DNA of 9,221 nucleotides from an uncultured Asticcacaulis sp. (lineage in GTDB: Bacteria; Pseudomonadota; Alphaproteobacteria; Caulobacterales; Caulobacteraceae). The DNA is taken from positions 1-9,221 of the forward strand of contig CAMLLA010000145.1 of assembly GCA_946480525.1 (NCBI GenBank), in the 5' to 3' direction. The notes under the pieces were generated by a model. The model did no database searches, had not been told where the DNA came from, and worked only from the letters and a program-made list of their open reading frames with translations. Position numbers and translations under genes: made by a program. The stretch's first letter is position 1. Each line of letters starts with the position of its first letter. Shown piece by piece: positions 1 to 6,275 of the stretch.

Positions 1-2329
1 AGACGTCGGGCAGGAAGTGCATCTCGATCTTGATGACGCCGTCGCCCTGGCAGGCTTCGCAGCGGCCGCCCTTGACGTTGAAGCTAAAGCGGCCGGGACC
101 ATAGCCACGCGCCTTTGATTCGGGCAGGCCGGCATACCAGTCGCGGATCGGGCCGAAGGCGCCGGTATAGGTCGCCGGGTTCGACCGCGGTGTGCGGCCG
201 ATGGGCGACTGATCGATCTCGACGATCTTGTCGAAGTGCTCCAGCCCCTCGATCTTGTCGTGAGCGGCCGGATGCGCCGAGGCGTTGTTCAGGCGCCGCG
301 CCGCCGCCTTGTAGAGCGTCTCAAGCGTAAATGTTGACTTGCCGCCGCCAGAAACGCCGGTGATGCAGGTCATGACGCCGACAGGGATTTCGCCGGTGAC
401 GTTTTTCAGGTTGTTGCCGCGCGCGCCGATGACCTTCAGCATCTTCTTCTTGTTGATTGGCCGGCGCTGCTCGTTATGGCCCTCGCCATAGAAGAGCGGG
501 ATTTCGCGCTTTCCCGTCAAGTATTGACCCGTGATCGAGTCCTTGTTCCTGCGCACCTGTTCCGGCGTACCCTGGGCAATAATCTGGCCACCATGGACGC
601 CGGCAGCCGGGCCCATGTCGATGACATAGTCGGCCTGTAGAATGGCGTCTTCGTCGTGTTCAACGACCAGGACCGAATTGCCGAGATCGCGCAGCCCCTT
701 GAGGCTGACCAGCAGGCGGTCATTGTCGCGCTGGTGCAAGCCGATCGATGGTTCATCCAGCACATAAAGCACGCCGGTGAGGCCTGAGCCGATTTGCGAC
801 GCCAGGCGGATGCGCTGGCTCTCGCCACCGCTCAGCGTGCCGGAATTGCGCGACAGGTTGAGATAGTCCAGACCCACGTCGTTAAGAAAACGCAGGCGGT
901 CCTTGATTTCCTTGAGGATTCGACGCGCGATATCGAGTTGCTTTTCGCTCAGCTTGTCTTCGATTGTGCTGAACCATAGGTGGGCCTGCTTGATCGACAG
1001 CGTGGAGATTTCTGCGATAGTGCGGGCGTCGATCTTGACCGCCAGGGCTTCGGGCTTGAGGCGCGCGCCATTACAGGCTTCGCACGGCGTTTCGGACTGA
1101 AAACGCGCCAGGTCTTCGCGCACCCAAGACGAGTCGGTTTCGCGCCAGCGCCGGTCCATATTCGGAATGACGCCTTCGAACGGCTTGGTCACGTCGTAGC
1201 GGCGCGAGCCGTCCTGATAGGTGAACTTGATCTTTTCGGCGCCGGAGCCGTTGAGGATGACGTCTCGGATCTTTTCGGGCAGCTTTTCCCACGGGCCATC
1301 CATCTTGAATCCATAATGGATTCCCAGCGATTGCAGGGTCTGGGCATAGAGCGGCGAGGGGCCTTTCGACCACGGAACGATGGCGCCGTCGTTCAGCGAC
1401 TTCTTCGGATCGAGGATCAGGTCGCGGTCGAAAGCCAGCTTGACACCAAGGCCGTCGCAAGTCGGGCAGGCGCCGAACGGGTTGTTGAACGAAAACAGCC
1501 GAGGTTCGATCTCGGCAATGGTAAAGCCGGAAACCGGGCAGGCGAACTTTTCCGAAAACAGGATGCGCTTCGGCTCGGTCTCGCCTTCGGGAATGTCGGC
1601 GAACTCGGCCACGGCCAGGCCATCGGCCAGCCGCAGGGCGGTTTCGAGCGAATCGGCCAGGCGGCCCATAATTCCGTCTTTTATAACAACGCGGTCGACG
1701 ACGACGTCGATATCGTGCTTGAAGTTTTTCTCGAGCTTCGGTGCGTCTTCGATGGCGTAGTACTCGCCGTCGATCTTCAGGCGCTGGAAACCCTGCTTCT
1801 GCAGTTCGGCGATTTCTTTGCGGTACTCACCCTTGCGGCCGCGGACATAGGGCGCCAGCAGCAGCAGGCGCGTGCCTTCGGGCAAAGACACGATCTTGTC
1901 GACCATCTGCGAGATGGTCTGGCTTTCGATCGGCAGGCCGGTCGCCGGCGAATAGGGAATGCCGACGCGCGCCCACAGAAGGCGCATATAGTCGTGGATT
2001 TCCGTCACCGTGCCAACGGTCGATCGCGGGTTTTTAGACGTCGTCTTCTGTTCGATTGAGATCGCCGGCGACAGGCCTTCGATCAGGTCGACATCGGGTT
2101 TGGACATCAGTTCCAGGAACTGGCGCGCATAGGCCGACAGCGATTCGACATAACGGCGCTGTCCTTCGGCGTAGATGGTGTCGAAAGCCAGCGACGACTT
2201 GCCCGACCCGGAAAGCCCGGTCAACACAACAAGCTGCCCACGCGGAATATCGACGTCCACGCCCTTCAGGTTATGCTCGCGCGCGCCGCGCACCTTGATG
2301 AAGTCCTGATCGTGATGCGGGTTCGCCAT
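1..2329 (-). CDS. uvrA: UvrA, excinuclease ABC subunit A (3' end beyond the left edge)
   Basis: UvrA is the damage-recognition ATPase of nucleotide excision repair. It dimerises, loads UvrB at lesions and acts in the cytoplasm. The 776 visible codons start [20 protein letters not shown]. The first Walker A is GLSGSGKSS (residues 38-46), the first ABC signature LSGGESQR starts at 499 and is followed by Walker [14 protein letters not shown], and the second Walker [10 protein letters not shown] is at about 658-666. The C-terminal zinc module begins (CEACQGDG), but its second CxxC, the second signature and the second Walker B lie outside the window. About 190 residues are missing compared with a usual length near 950-970. 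The first zinc finger is incomplete: CPVS at 264-267 stands where E. coli has CxxC, while the partner CPTC at 288-291 is intact. GAGGA precedes the ATG by 12 bases, a rather long spacing. The gene is divergent from the 2552 gene. Confidence 0.97.
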   Translation of the reverse strand, partial: MANPHHDQDFIKVRGAREHNLKGVDVDIPRGQLVVLTGLSGSGKSSLAFDTIYAEGQRRYVESLSAYARQFLELMSKPDVDLIEGLSPAISIEQKTTSKNPRSTVGTVTEIHDYMRLLWARVGIPYSPATGLPIESQTISQMVDKIVSLPEGTRLLLLAPYVRGRKGEYRKEIAELQKQGFQRLKIDGEYYAIEDAPKLEKNFKHDIDVVVDRVVIKDGIMGRLADSLETALRLADGLAVAEFADIPEGETEPKRILFSEKFACPVSGFTIAEIEPRLFSFNNPFGACPTCDGLGVKLAFDRDLILDPKKSLNDGAIVPWSKGPSPLYAQTLQSLGIHYGFKMDGPWEKLPEKIRDVILNGSGAEKIKFTYQDGSRRYDVTKPFEGVIPNMDRRWRETDSSWVREDLARFQSETPCEACNGARLKPEALAVKIDARTIAEISTLSIKQAHLWFSTIEDKLSEKQLDIARRILKEIKDRLRFLNDVGLDYLNLSRNSGTLSGGESQRIRLASQIGSGLTGVLYVLDEPSIGLHQRDNDRLLVSLKGLRDLGNSVLVVEHDEDAILQADYVIDMGPAAGVHGGQIIAQGTPEQVRRNKDSITGQYLTGKREIPLFYGEGHNEQRRPINKKKMLKVIGARGNNLKNVTGEIPVGVMTCITGVSGGGKSTFTLETLYKAAARRLNNASAHPAAHDKIEGLEHFDKIVEIDQSPIGRTPRSNPATYTGAFGPIRDWYAGLPESKARGYGPGRFSFNVKGGRCEACQGDGVIKIEMHFLPDV

Positions 2330-2363
2330 GACGCGTAATTATCCTCGGTACAGATAGGCGGTT

Positions 2364-2392
2364 TATATAGGACCTTTGCCAAGATTTGCCAG
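2364..2392 (-). promoter_or_regulatory. Candidate sigma-70-type promoter of uvrA
   Basis: On the minus strand CTGGCA (2392-2387) is followed after 17 bases by TATATA (2369-2364). This is a fair -35/-10 pair with the usual spacing, and it would start transcription roughly 25-30 bases upstream of the uvrA ATG at 2329. Promoter calls by eye in GC-rich genomes are weak; the local AT-richness and the nearby LexA-like box support this one. Confidence 0.4.
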
Positions 2393-2401
2393 CAGTGACA
2401 A

Positions 2402-2416
2402 GAACATTGTGGCAAC
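2402..2416 (-). promoter_or_regulatory. LexA-like SOS box upstream of uvrA (one mismatch)
   Basis: The plus strand reads GAAC, seven bases, CAAC; the minus strand reads GTTG-N7-GTTC. The alphaproteobacterial LexA site is the direct repeat GTTC-N7-GTTC, so seven of eight defined bases match. It lies 73-87 bases upstream of the uvrA start and 10 bases upstream of the candidate -35. uvrA is a classical LexA target, which raises the prior. A single mismatched site could still be chance. Confidence 0.45.
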
Positions 2417-2475
2417 ATTTTCGCGACGCTGGCAGTCTTTGCCTTATGCCGTGGTTTTGCCTGTATCTGTCAGCA

Positions 2476-2502
2476 CATGTATTGCGTGTGACGTAATACA
2501 TG
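2476..2502. repeat. 27-bp hyphenated dyad between uvrA and the TonB-like gene
   Basis: CATGTATT (2476-2483) is mirrored exactly by AATACATG (2495-2502). Inside, CGT (2485-2487) pairs with ACG (2491-2493), leaving GTG at the centre and one G/T position. Eleven of twelve positions in each arm are therefore complementary. It could be an operator for a dimeric repressor or an RNA hairpin in the leader of the rightward gene, whose start lies about 50 bases downstream. I see no run of T after it, so a terminator is unlikely. Confidence 0.6.
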
Positions 2503-2532
2503 CCAAAGTAGGTTCGGCCGTGACACAGTAAG

Positions 2533-2548
2533 GCCGGAATCAGCCGGC
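2533..2548 (+). repeat. Small hairpin just before the start of the TonB-like gene
   Basis: GCCGG (2533-2537), a six-base loop AATCAG, then CCGGC (2544-2548) form a short GC-rich stem ending three bases before the ATG at 2552. If transcribed it would crowd the ribosome-binding region of that start. It may dampen translation, or it may hint that a later ATG (2564 or 2666) is used. It may also be chance in GC-rich DNA. Confidence 0.3.
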
Positions 2549-2551
2549 AGG

Positions 2552-3643
2552 ATGCCCGCAGGGATGCATATCTATCAACAGACACACGCCGTATTGCGGC
2601 GCGCGGCGGACGAGGTTGAAGCCTCGCTGGCCTGGCTCGGCGCCACCGGCTCGCCGCGGTCGCGCATGGCTGCGTCCGCTGCGACTGTGCTGGCGTTGCA
2701 CGGCCTTGTGGTGTGGCTGTTGATCATCGCCAATCCGAAAGCCTTGCCGTACCGCGAACTGGACGTCCAGCCGGCCATCGATACCGAGCTCTATGAGTTC
2801 GTTCCGCCCGAAGAGCAGACCGAACCTGTACCCATCTTTCGCCCGCGCGAGGTCGTCGACCCAAGTCCGGAGCCGGAAGTTCAGCCGCAGTCACAGCCGG
2901 ATCCGGTGCCGGTGCCACAACCCGCACCACAGAAGGCAGAGGAGACATATCGCGCACTTCCGCAGTCTGTAACCCCGCCGCGTGATGAGTTCGATCCCGT
3001 CAAGACGCCGGATGCCCGCCGGCTGACAGACCGGGCGGTGCGTTCCGATTCGCTGAATGCGCCGACGCTTCAGGCGGAGCGCGACGCGCAGGAACTGGCA
3101 AAGCTCAATGCCAAGAAAAGGGAAGAAGAGGGGCGTATCGAAGCGCAGCGGCGAGAGGCCCTGGCAGCGCCCGGCGCCAACGACCTGAACCTGCATGAAA
3201 CGCCTATGCCGGCCATGCCGAACATTGCGCCCTCGGGCCTGGCGTCCGAATCTCCGGGCAAGTCACCGGGAGGCGGTGCGCCGCCGGCCGGCGGAGCCGC
3301 GGCGGGAGGTGGCCTGAAGGGCGGCCGCAGCGGTGTCAGCCAGGCGTTGATAAACCACGAATCCTGCGTCGCGTTGCAGCAGGCCGGCAAGCCCATTCCG
3401 CCCGGCTGCAACATGAAGGACCTGGCGGGTATGAAAAGCGTCGGTGTCGGCGATCCGGCGGGCCGCGCCCATTACGGCCCGATCGTCGCTGAAAAGGAGG
3501 CGCGTGACAATTACAAGCGCTCGCCGGGCAATGCGGATTATTGGAAGCGGGTAAATACGATCGGCAAGGACAAGTTTGACAGGAACCCGCCTGCGAAAGG
3601 GGCTTATTCCGACCCCAAGGATGCGCGCGTCAAAGGTCAGTAG
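2552..3643 (+). CDS. Proline-rich one-TM protein with TonB-like N-terminus and unrecognised C-terminus
   Basis: This 363-residue protein has no family name I can assign. Residues 39-60 form one transmembrane helix with a cytoplasmic N-terminus. Its LALHGLVVWLL resembles the E. coli TonB helix (IHGAVVAGLL), placing His50 where TonB has its essential His20. A Pro/Glu-rich stretch follows (about 84-128), as in TonB's periplasmic spacer. Then come a charged, probably helical segment (about 173-206), a Gly/Pro/Ala-rich linker (about 236-262), and a C-terminal region with Cys272 and Cys286 (C-x13-C, motif CVALQQAGKPIPPGC) that could form a periplasmic disulfide. I cannot see the usual TonB C-terminal domain, and no exbB or exbD is in the window. 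The start is uncertain: ATGs at 2552, 2564 and 2666 are all in frame and none has a convincing Shine-Dalgarno sequence. Its membrane topology and TonB likeness are inferred. Confidence 0.85.
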   Translation: MPAGMHIYQQTHAVLRRAADEVEASLAWLGATGSPRSRMAASAATVLALHGLVVWLLIIANPKALPYRELDVQPAIDTELYEFVPPEEQTEPVPIFRPREVVDPSPEPEVQPQSQPDPVPVPQPAPQKAEETYRALPQSVTPPRDEFDPVKTPDARRLTDRAVRSDSLNAPTLQAERDAQELAKLNAKKREEEGRIEAQRREALAAPGANDLNLHETPMPAMPNIAPSGLASESPGKSPGGGAPPAGGAAAGGGLKGGRSGVSQALINHESCVALQQAGKPIPPGCNMKDLAGMKSVGVGDPAGRAHYGPIVAEKEARDNYKRSPGNADYWKRVNTIGKDKFDRNPPAKGAYSDPKDARVKGQ

Positions 3644-3654
3644 GCTTTAAGCCA
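3644..3654. repeat. Short inverted repeat at a tail-to-tail junction
   Basis: GGCTTTAAGCC has perfect 5-bp arms around a single T. It begins right after the stop codon of the TonB-like gene and overlaps the flbY stop codon on the other strand (3649-3647). It is the only inverted repeat I noticed near this 3-bp junction. The stem is too short and has no T-run, so it is a poor bidirectional terminator; convergent transcripts probably overlap here. Confidence 0.25.
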
Positions 3655-4084
3655 GTCGGCCGAGATTCAGTGATTGCGGGCCGTTGTTCGACGTCCGTCC
3701 GTGCGCGCCATAAGTGGCGGTTTTCTTTGTCTGGTTGTTCAGGTCTTCGGCAACCGCGGCGACGATGCCTTCGGTAATGGTTTTGGCCGCGATGACGGCG
3801 CGTTCATAATGGGCCAGCGCCTTATCGAACAGTTCCGTTGCTTCCCGTAAGGCGCTCTTTTCCTTATCGGAAATTCCGCTGAGCAGACTGGGATCGGCCT
3901 TGATGCGCGCCGTTTCCATCCGATAAAGGTTGGACAGCGATCGCGTTTCCTCGATGCCGCCAATAAGGTCCTGCGGGCGGTGCGCTTCCAGCACGACGGT
4001 ATCGCCGGCCAGACGGTCGGTGAGGCGCTTGGTCAGGGCCAGAAGCTGGGCGGCGCGGTCGGAAGGATTTTGTGCGGATAACAT
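3647..4084 (-). CDS. flbY: FlbY-like flagellar accessory protein
   Basis: This 145-residue protein is small, soluble and largely helical, with no signal peptide or membrane segment. Identification rests on position: in Caulobacter the flgI region reads flgI-cheL-flbY, and this is the third gene of the same arrangement. The internal stretch RPQDLIGGIEETRSLSNLYR followed by ARIKADPSLL fits my memory of that family, but I cannot align it here. Small helical proteins in flagellar operons often act as export chaperones or assembly factors; a FlgN-like role is possible but unproven. Its ATG is four bases after the cheL stop, so the two are almost certainly cotranscribed. It ends three bases from the convergent upstream gene. 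The C-terminal tail is rich in Asn, Gly and Thr and may be disordered. Confidence 0.75.
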   Translation of the reverse strand: MLSAQNPSDRAAQLLALTKRLTDRLAGDTVVLEAHRPQDLIGGIEETRSLSNLYRMETARIKADPSLLSGISDKEKSALREATELFDKALAHYERAVIAAKTITEGIVAAVAEDLNNQTKKTATYGAHGRTSNNGPQSLNLGRLA

Positions 4085-4088
4085 CGGA

Positions 4089-4412
4089 TTATGCTGCGCC
4101 CTGAAGCTTAAGGAGTTCTTTCTGCATCATGGAAGAGATGCCGACACCGCCGCGCTTGGCCATCTGGTCGGCCATAGCGCCGACATAGAATGAACGCATG
4201 GCTTCTTCGCCATGACCGCCGCCAAACGGGCCGTCGGTTTCCAGGCCTTCGAACATCGGCGCCAGAAGCTGTGACAGCACCATGGACTCGAACTCCTCGC
4301 CGAGCTTGGCAGGGCTCTTTCCCGATCCGGTCGCGTTCATCGCCCGGGTCATGGCGGCGTCCGAGCGGACGGTTTCGGCGTTCTGCAGAGTGAGAAGCGA
4401 CGTCGTATCCAT
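4089..4412 (-). CDS. cheL: CheL, FlgJ-like rod-binding protein
   Basis: This 107-residue protein matches the rod-binding N-terminal domain of FlgJ. The motif FESMVLSQLLAPMFEGL (about residues 41-57), the glycine-rich GPFGGGHGEEAMRSF (about 61-75) and the tail MADQMAKRGGVGISSMM are typical. The domain caps or scaffolds the growing rod in the periplasm. There is no glucosaminidase domain, as usual in alphaproteobacteria, where the wall-cutting enzyme is encoded elsewhere. The name cheL comes from the Caulobacter flgI locus; a chemotaxis role is historical. Its ATG shares one base with the flgI TAA stop (TAATG), which implies translational coupling. There is no clear cleavable signal peptide. 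Confidence 0.88.
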   Translation of the reverse strand: MDTTSLLTLQNAETVRSDAAMTRAMNATGSGKSPAKLGEEFESMVLSQLLAPMFEGLETDGPFGGGHGEEAMRSFYVGAMADQMAKRGGVGISSMMQKELLKLQGAA

Positions 4413-5548
4413 TACATCACCTGGATTTCGGCCTGGAGGGCGCCGGCGGCCTTGATGGCCTGCAAGATGGAGATCATGTCGCGCGGCGTGACGCCCAGAG
4501 CGTTCAGGCCGGCGACCAGATCGGACAGAGACGAGCCGCCGCCGAGCTGGATCAGGCGCTTGCCCTTTTCCTCGTCAACATTGATATCGGTCGCCGGGAT
4601 GGCGGCAGTCTGGCCCTGGCTGAACGGAGCGGGCTGACTGATGTCCGGTGTTTCATCCACTCGGATAGTGAGATTGCCCTGGGCAATGGCGACGCGGGAC
4701 AGGCGAACATTCTCGCCCATGACAATGACGCCGTTGACTTCGTCGATCACCACCTTGGCGACTTCATCGACATCGACGCTCATGGCTTCGATCTGGGTGA
4801 CGAAGTCCATCATCTTGGTGCCGGCGGGCGGCTTGATGGCGACTGTGGTCGGGTTTTGGGCGACGGCCGAACCGGGGTATCCACCATTGATTGCGGTCGC
4901 GATGCGCTTGGACGTCGTGAAATCCGGATTGCGCAAGGTCAGGCGCAGCCATGGCATGGAATTGAAATCGAAATTGGTTTCGCGCTCGATGATGCCGCCC
5001 GAGGCGATGCGGCCCGAGGTTGGCACGCCCTTGGTGACGGACGACCCTGACGCGCCGCCGGCGGAGACCGACCCGGTCTGTACCGTGCCTTGCGCCACGG
5101 CATAGGCCTCGCCATCGGCGCCGAGCAGCGGCGTGACCATCAGCGTGCCGCCGAGCAGGCTCTTGGCGTCGCACATGGCCGAAACGGAGATATCGACCGG
5201 TGCGCCAGGGGCGGCGAAGGGCTGGAGTTCGGCCGTAACCATGACGGCCGCGGCATTCTTGGTGTTGAGGTTGCCGTCGCGAATATTAACCTGGAGGCGC
5301 TCCATCATGCTTTCCAGACTTTGCATCAGCATAGGGCAGTTGCGCACCGTGTCGCCCGTGCCATTCAGGCCGACGACGATGCCGTAGCCGACGAGGTGGT
5401 TGCTGCGCACGCCTTCGACATCTACGATATCCTTGATGCGCGACGCCGACTGTGCGGGCGCCGCCATCAGCAGTCCGCCGAGCGCCGTTGCGGCGAGGGC
5501 TGCGGTGCCGAGAAGCGGCGTCAGAAGCGTCAGGTGGCGAGCACGCAT
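4412..5548 (-). CDS. flgI: FlgI, flagellar P-ring protein precursor
   Basis: FlgI builds the periplasmic P ring around the flagellar rod. The body is typical: SRIKDIVDVEGVRSNHLVGY near the mature N-terminus, LNGTGDT, SQPAPFSQGQTA, and the C-terminal LNALGVTPRDMISILQAIK followed by AAGALQAEIQVM. I chose the ATG at 5548, giving 378 residues, because the protein then begins with a signal peptide (MRARH, a hydrophobic run to about residue 30, cleavage near AQSA-SR) and has GGA eight bases upstream. It also leaves a leader of about 28 bases after the predicted sigma-54 start point. The longer frame, with ATG 5572 or TTG 5602, would begin at or inside the promoter. Cys71 and Cys126 may form a disulfide. 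First gene of the flgI-cheL-flbY operon. Confidence 0.96.
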   Translation of the reverse strand: MRARHLTLLTPLLGTAALAATALGGLLMAAPAQSASRIKDIVDVEGVRSNHLVGYGIVVGLNGTGDTVRNCPMLMQSLESMMERLQVNIRDGNLNTKNAAAVMVTAELQPFAAPGAPVDISVSAMCDAKSLLGGTLMVTPLLGADGEAYAVAQGTVQTGSVSAGGASGSSVTKGVPTSGRIASGGIIERETNFDFNSMPWLRLTLRNPDFTTSKRIATAINGGYPGSAVAQNPTTVAIKPPAGTKMMDFVTQIEAMSVDVDEVAKVVIDEVNGVIVMGENVRLSRVAIAQGNLTIRVDETPDISQPAPFSQGQTAAIPATDINVDEEKGKRLIQLGGGSSLSDLVAGLNALGVTPRDMISILQAIKAAGALQAEIQVM

Positions 5549-5585
5549 AGAAAAGATCCGTCGGTTAACCATACCGCCGCGACCA

Positions 5586-5601
5586 AGCGAGTTTCGTGCC
5601 A
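5586..5601 (-). promoter_or_regulatory. Sigma-54 promoter of the flgI operon
   Basis: The minus strand reads TGGCACGAAACTCGCT. The sigma-54 consensus is TGGCACG-N4-TTGCW, so all defined positions match except one T in the -12 element. The invariant GG (5600-5599) and GC (5588-5587) are separated by exactly 10 bases. Transcription should start near 5576. This agrees with flgI being a sigma-54-dependent class III flagellar gene in Caulobacter, activated by FlbD. Confidence 0.8.
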
Positions 5602-5678
5602 AGTTGGAGTTCTTGAATTTCGTATGTGAATCAGTGTGTTAAATTTTTCCTGTGCGGGGATGGCGGGTGTTGGGAAAT

Positions 5679-5722
5679 TATTGCCGAGCCGTTAAGGCTT
5701 CGCTTACCCGCGACCGGCAATA
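5679..5722. promoter_or_regulatory. Inverted repeat around a CtrA-like box in the flgI/fliX control region
   Basis: TATTGCCG (5679-5686) and CGGCAATA (5715-5722) are exact 8-bp inverted copies 28 bases apart. Between them, TTAA (5692-5695), eight bases, then TTACC (5704-5708) resembles the CtrA site TTAA-N7-TTAAC but with one extra spacer base and one mismatch. The repeat lies about 105-145 bases upstream of the predicted flgI start point, the usual position for FlbD enhancer (ftr) elements. It is also about 90-130 bases upstream of the fliX ATG. Its role in binding FlbD or CtrA is inference. I could not find a convincing -10 element for fliX. Confidence 0.45.
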
Positions 5723-5810
5723 TTGTCCTCCTGTGATTGCGTGGGCGAGAATGCCCGTTGTGTAAAGAATAGGCGCGCTGATCTAACCGATGTTTTCCGT
5801 AGGTCAGACT

Positions 5811-6236
5811 ATGACGATGAAGATCAATTCGGCGACCGGCACTGCCATGGGCCCTGTTTCCGGCGGCGTGCGCCGCACCGGCGATGGTTTCAGCTTGGGC
5901 AAGAGTGGAGACGCGCAAAAGGCCGCCGGGCCGGCGCAGGCGTCTGCGGCGTTGAGCGCCTTTGGCGTCGATGCGCTGCTGGCACTTCAGGCCGAAGACG
6001 ATGTCATGACCGGCCGCCGGCGACGCCAGATCAAGCGTTCCAACGACATTCTCGATGCCCTGGACGACGTCAAGGTCAGTGTCCTGTCGGGCACAATCGA
6101 CGACGAGGCGCTGCTGCGCCTGCAGGGGCTGATCGCTCAGCACCGCGAGGATATCGAGGACCAGAAGCTGCAAGGCGTCCTGAATGAAATCGAGACGCGC
6201 GCCTTCGTCGAACTTGCCAAGCGAAAATTGATGTAA
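5811..6236 (+). CDS. fliX: FliX, flagellar assembly trans-acting regulator
   Basis: FliX is a small membrane-associated regulator that, in Caulobacter, couples completion of the early basal body to activation of FlbD and so to sigma-54 flagellar genes. Starting at ATG 5811 the product is 141 residues, close to the family length. The N-terminus is Gly/Ser/Ala-rich (MTMKINSATGTAMGPVSGG, then GDGFSLG). A helical core follows with SAFGVDALLALQAED, GRRRRQIKRSNDILDALDDVK, and a C-terminal helix ending ALAKRKLM-like (VELAKRKLM). I prefer ATG 5811 because AGG lies seven bases upstream, whereas the earlier in-frame ATG at 5790 has no Shine-Dalgarno. ATG 5817 is also possible. It is divergent from flgI, as in Caulobacter. 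The hydrolase gene follows 39 bases after its stop and could be cotranscribed. Confidence 0.92.
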   Translation: MTMKINSATGTAMGPVSGGVRRTGDGFSLGKSGDAQKAAGPAQASAALSAFGVDALLALQAEDDVMTGRRRRQIKRSNDILDALDDVKVSVLSGTIDDEALLRLQGLIAQHREDIEDQKLQGVLNEIETRAFVELAKRKLM

Positions 6237-6275
6237 TTTGCCGGATAGTTCGGAGTGTTCGACAGGAGCACCCCG

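Noticed and set aside
115..330. Small plus-strand open frame within uvrA
   Set aside because: It is Arg/Ser-rich, low in information and antisense to the second UvrA ATPase domain.
980..2059. 359-codon plus-strand open frame inside uvrA
   Set aside because: It is antisense to clearly conserved UvrA sequence. Long antisense frames are common in GC-rich codon-biased genes, and the translation shows no family motif.
3263..3330. Glycine/proline-rich stretch considered as a DNA repeat
   Set aside because: It is low-complexity coding sequence of a protein linker; no repeating DNA unit of constant length is present.
5549..5602. Longer flgI product starting at TTG 5602 or ATG 5572
   Set aside because: The extension overlaps or abuts the sigma-54 promoter and would put extra residues before a normal signal peptide.
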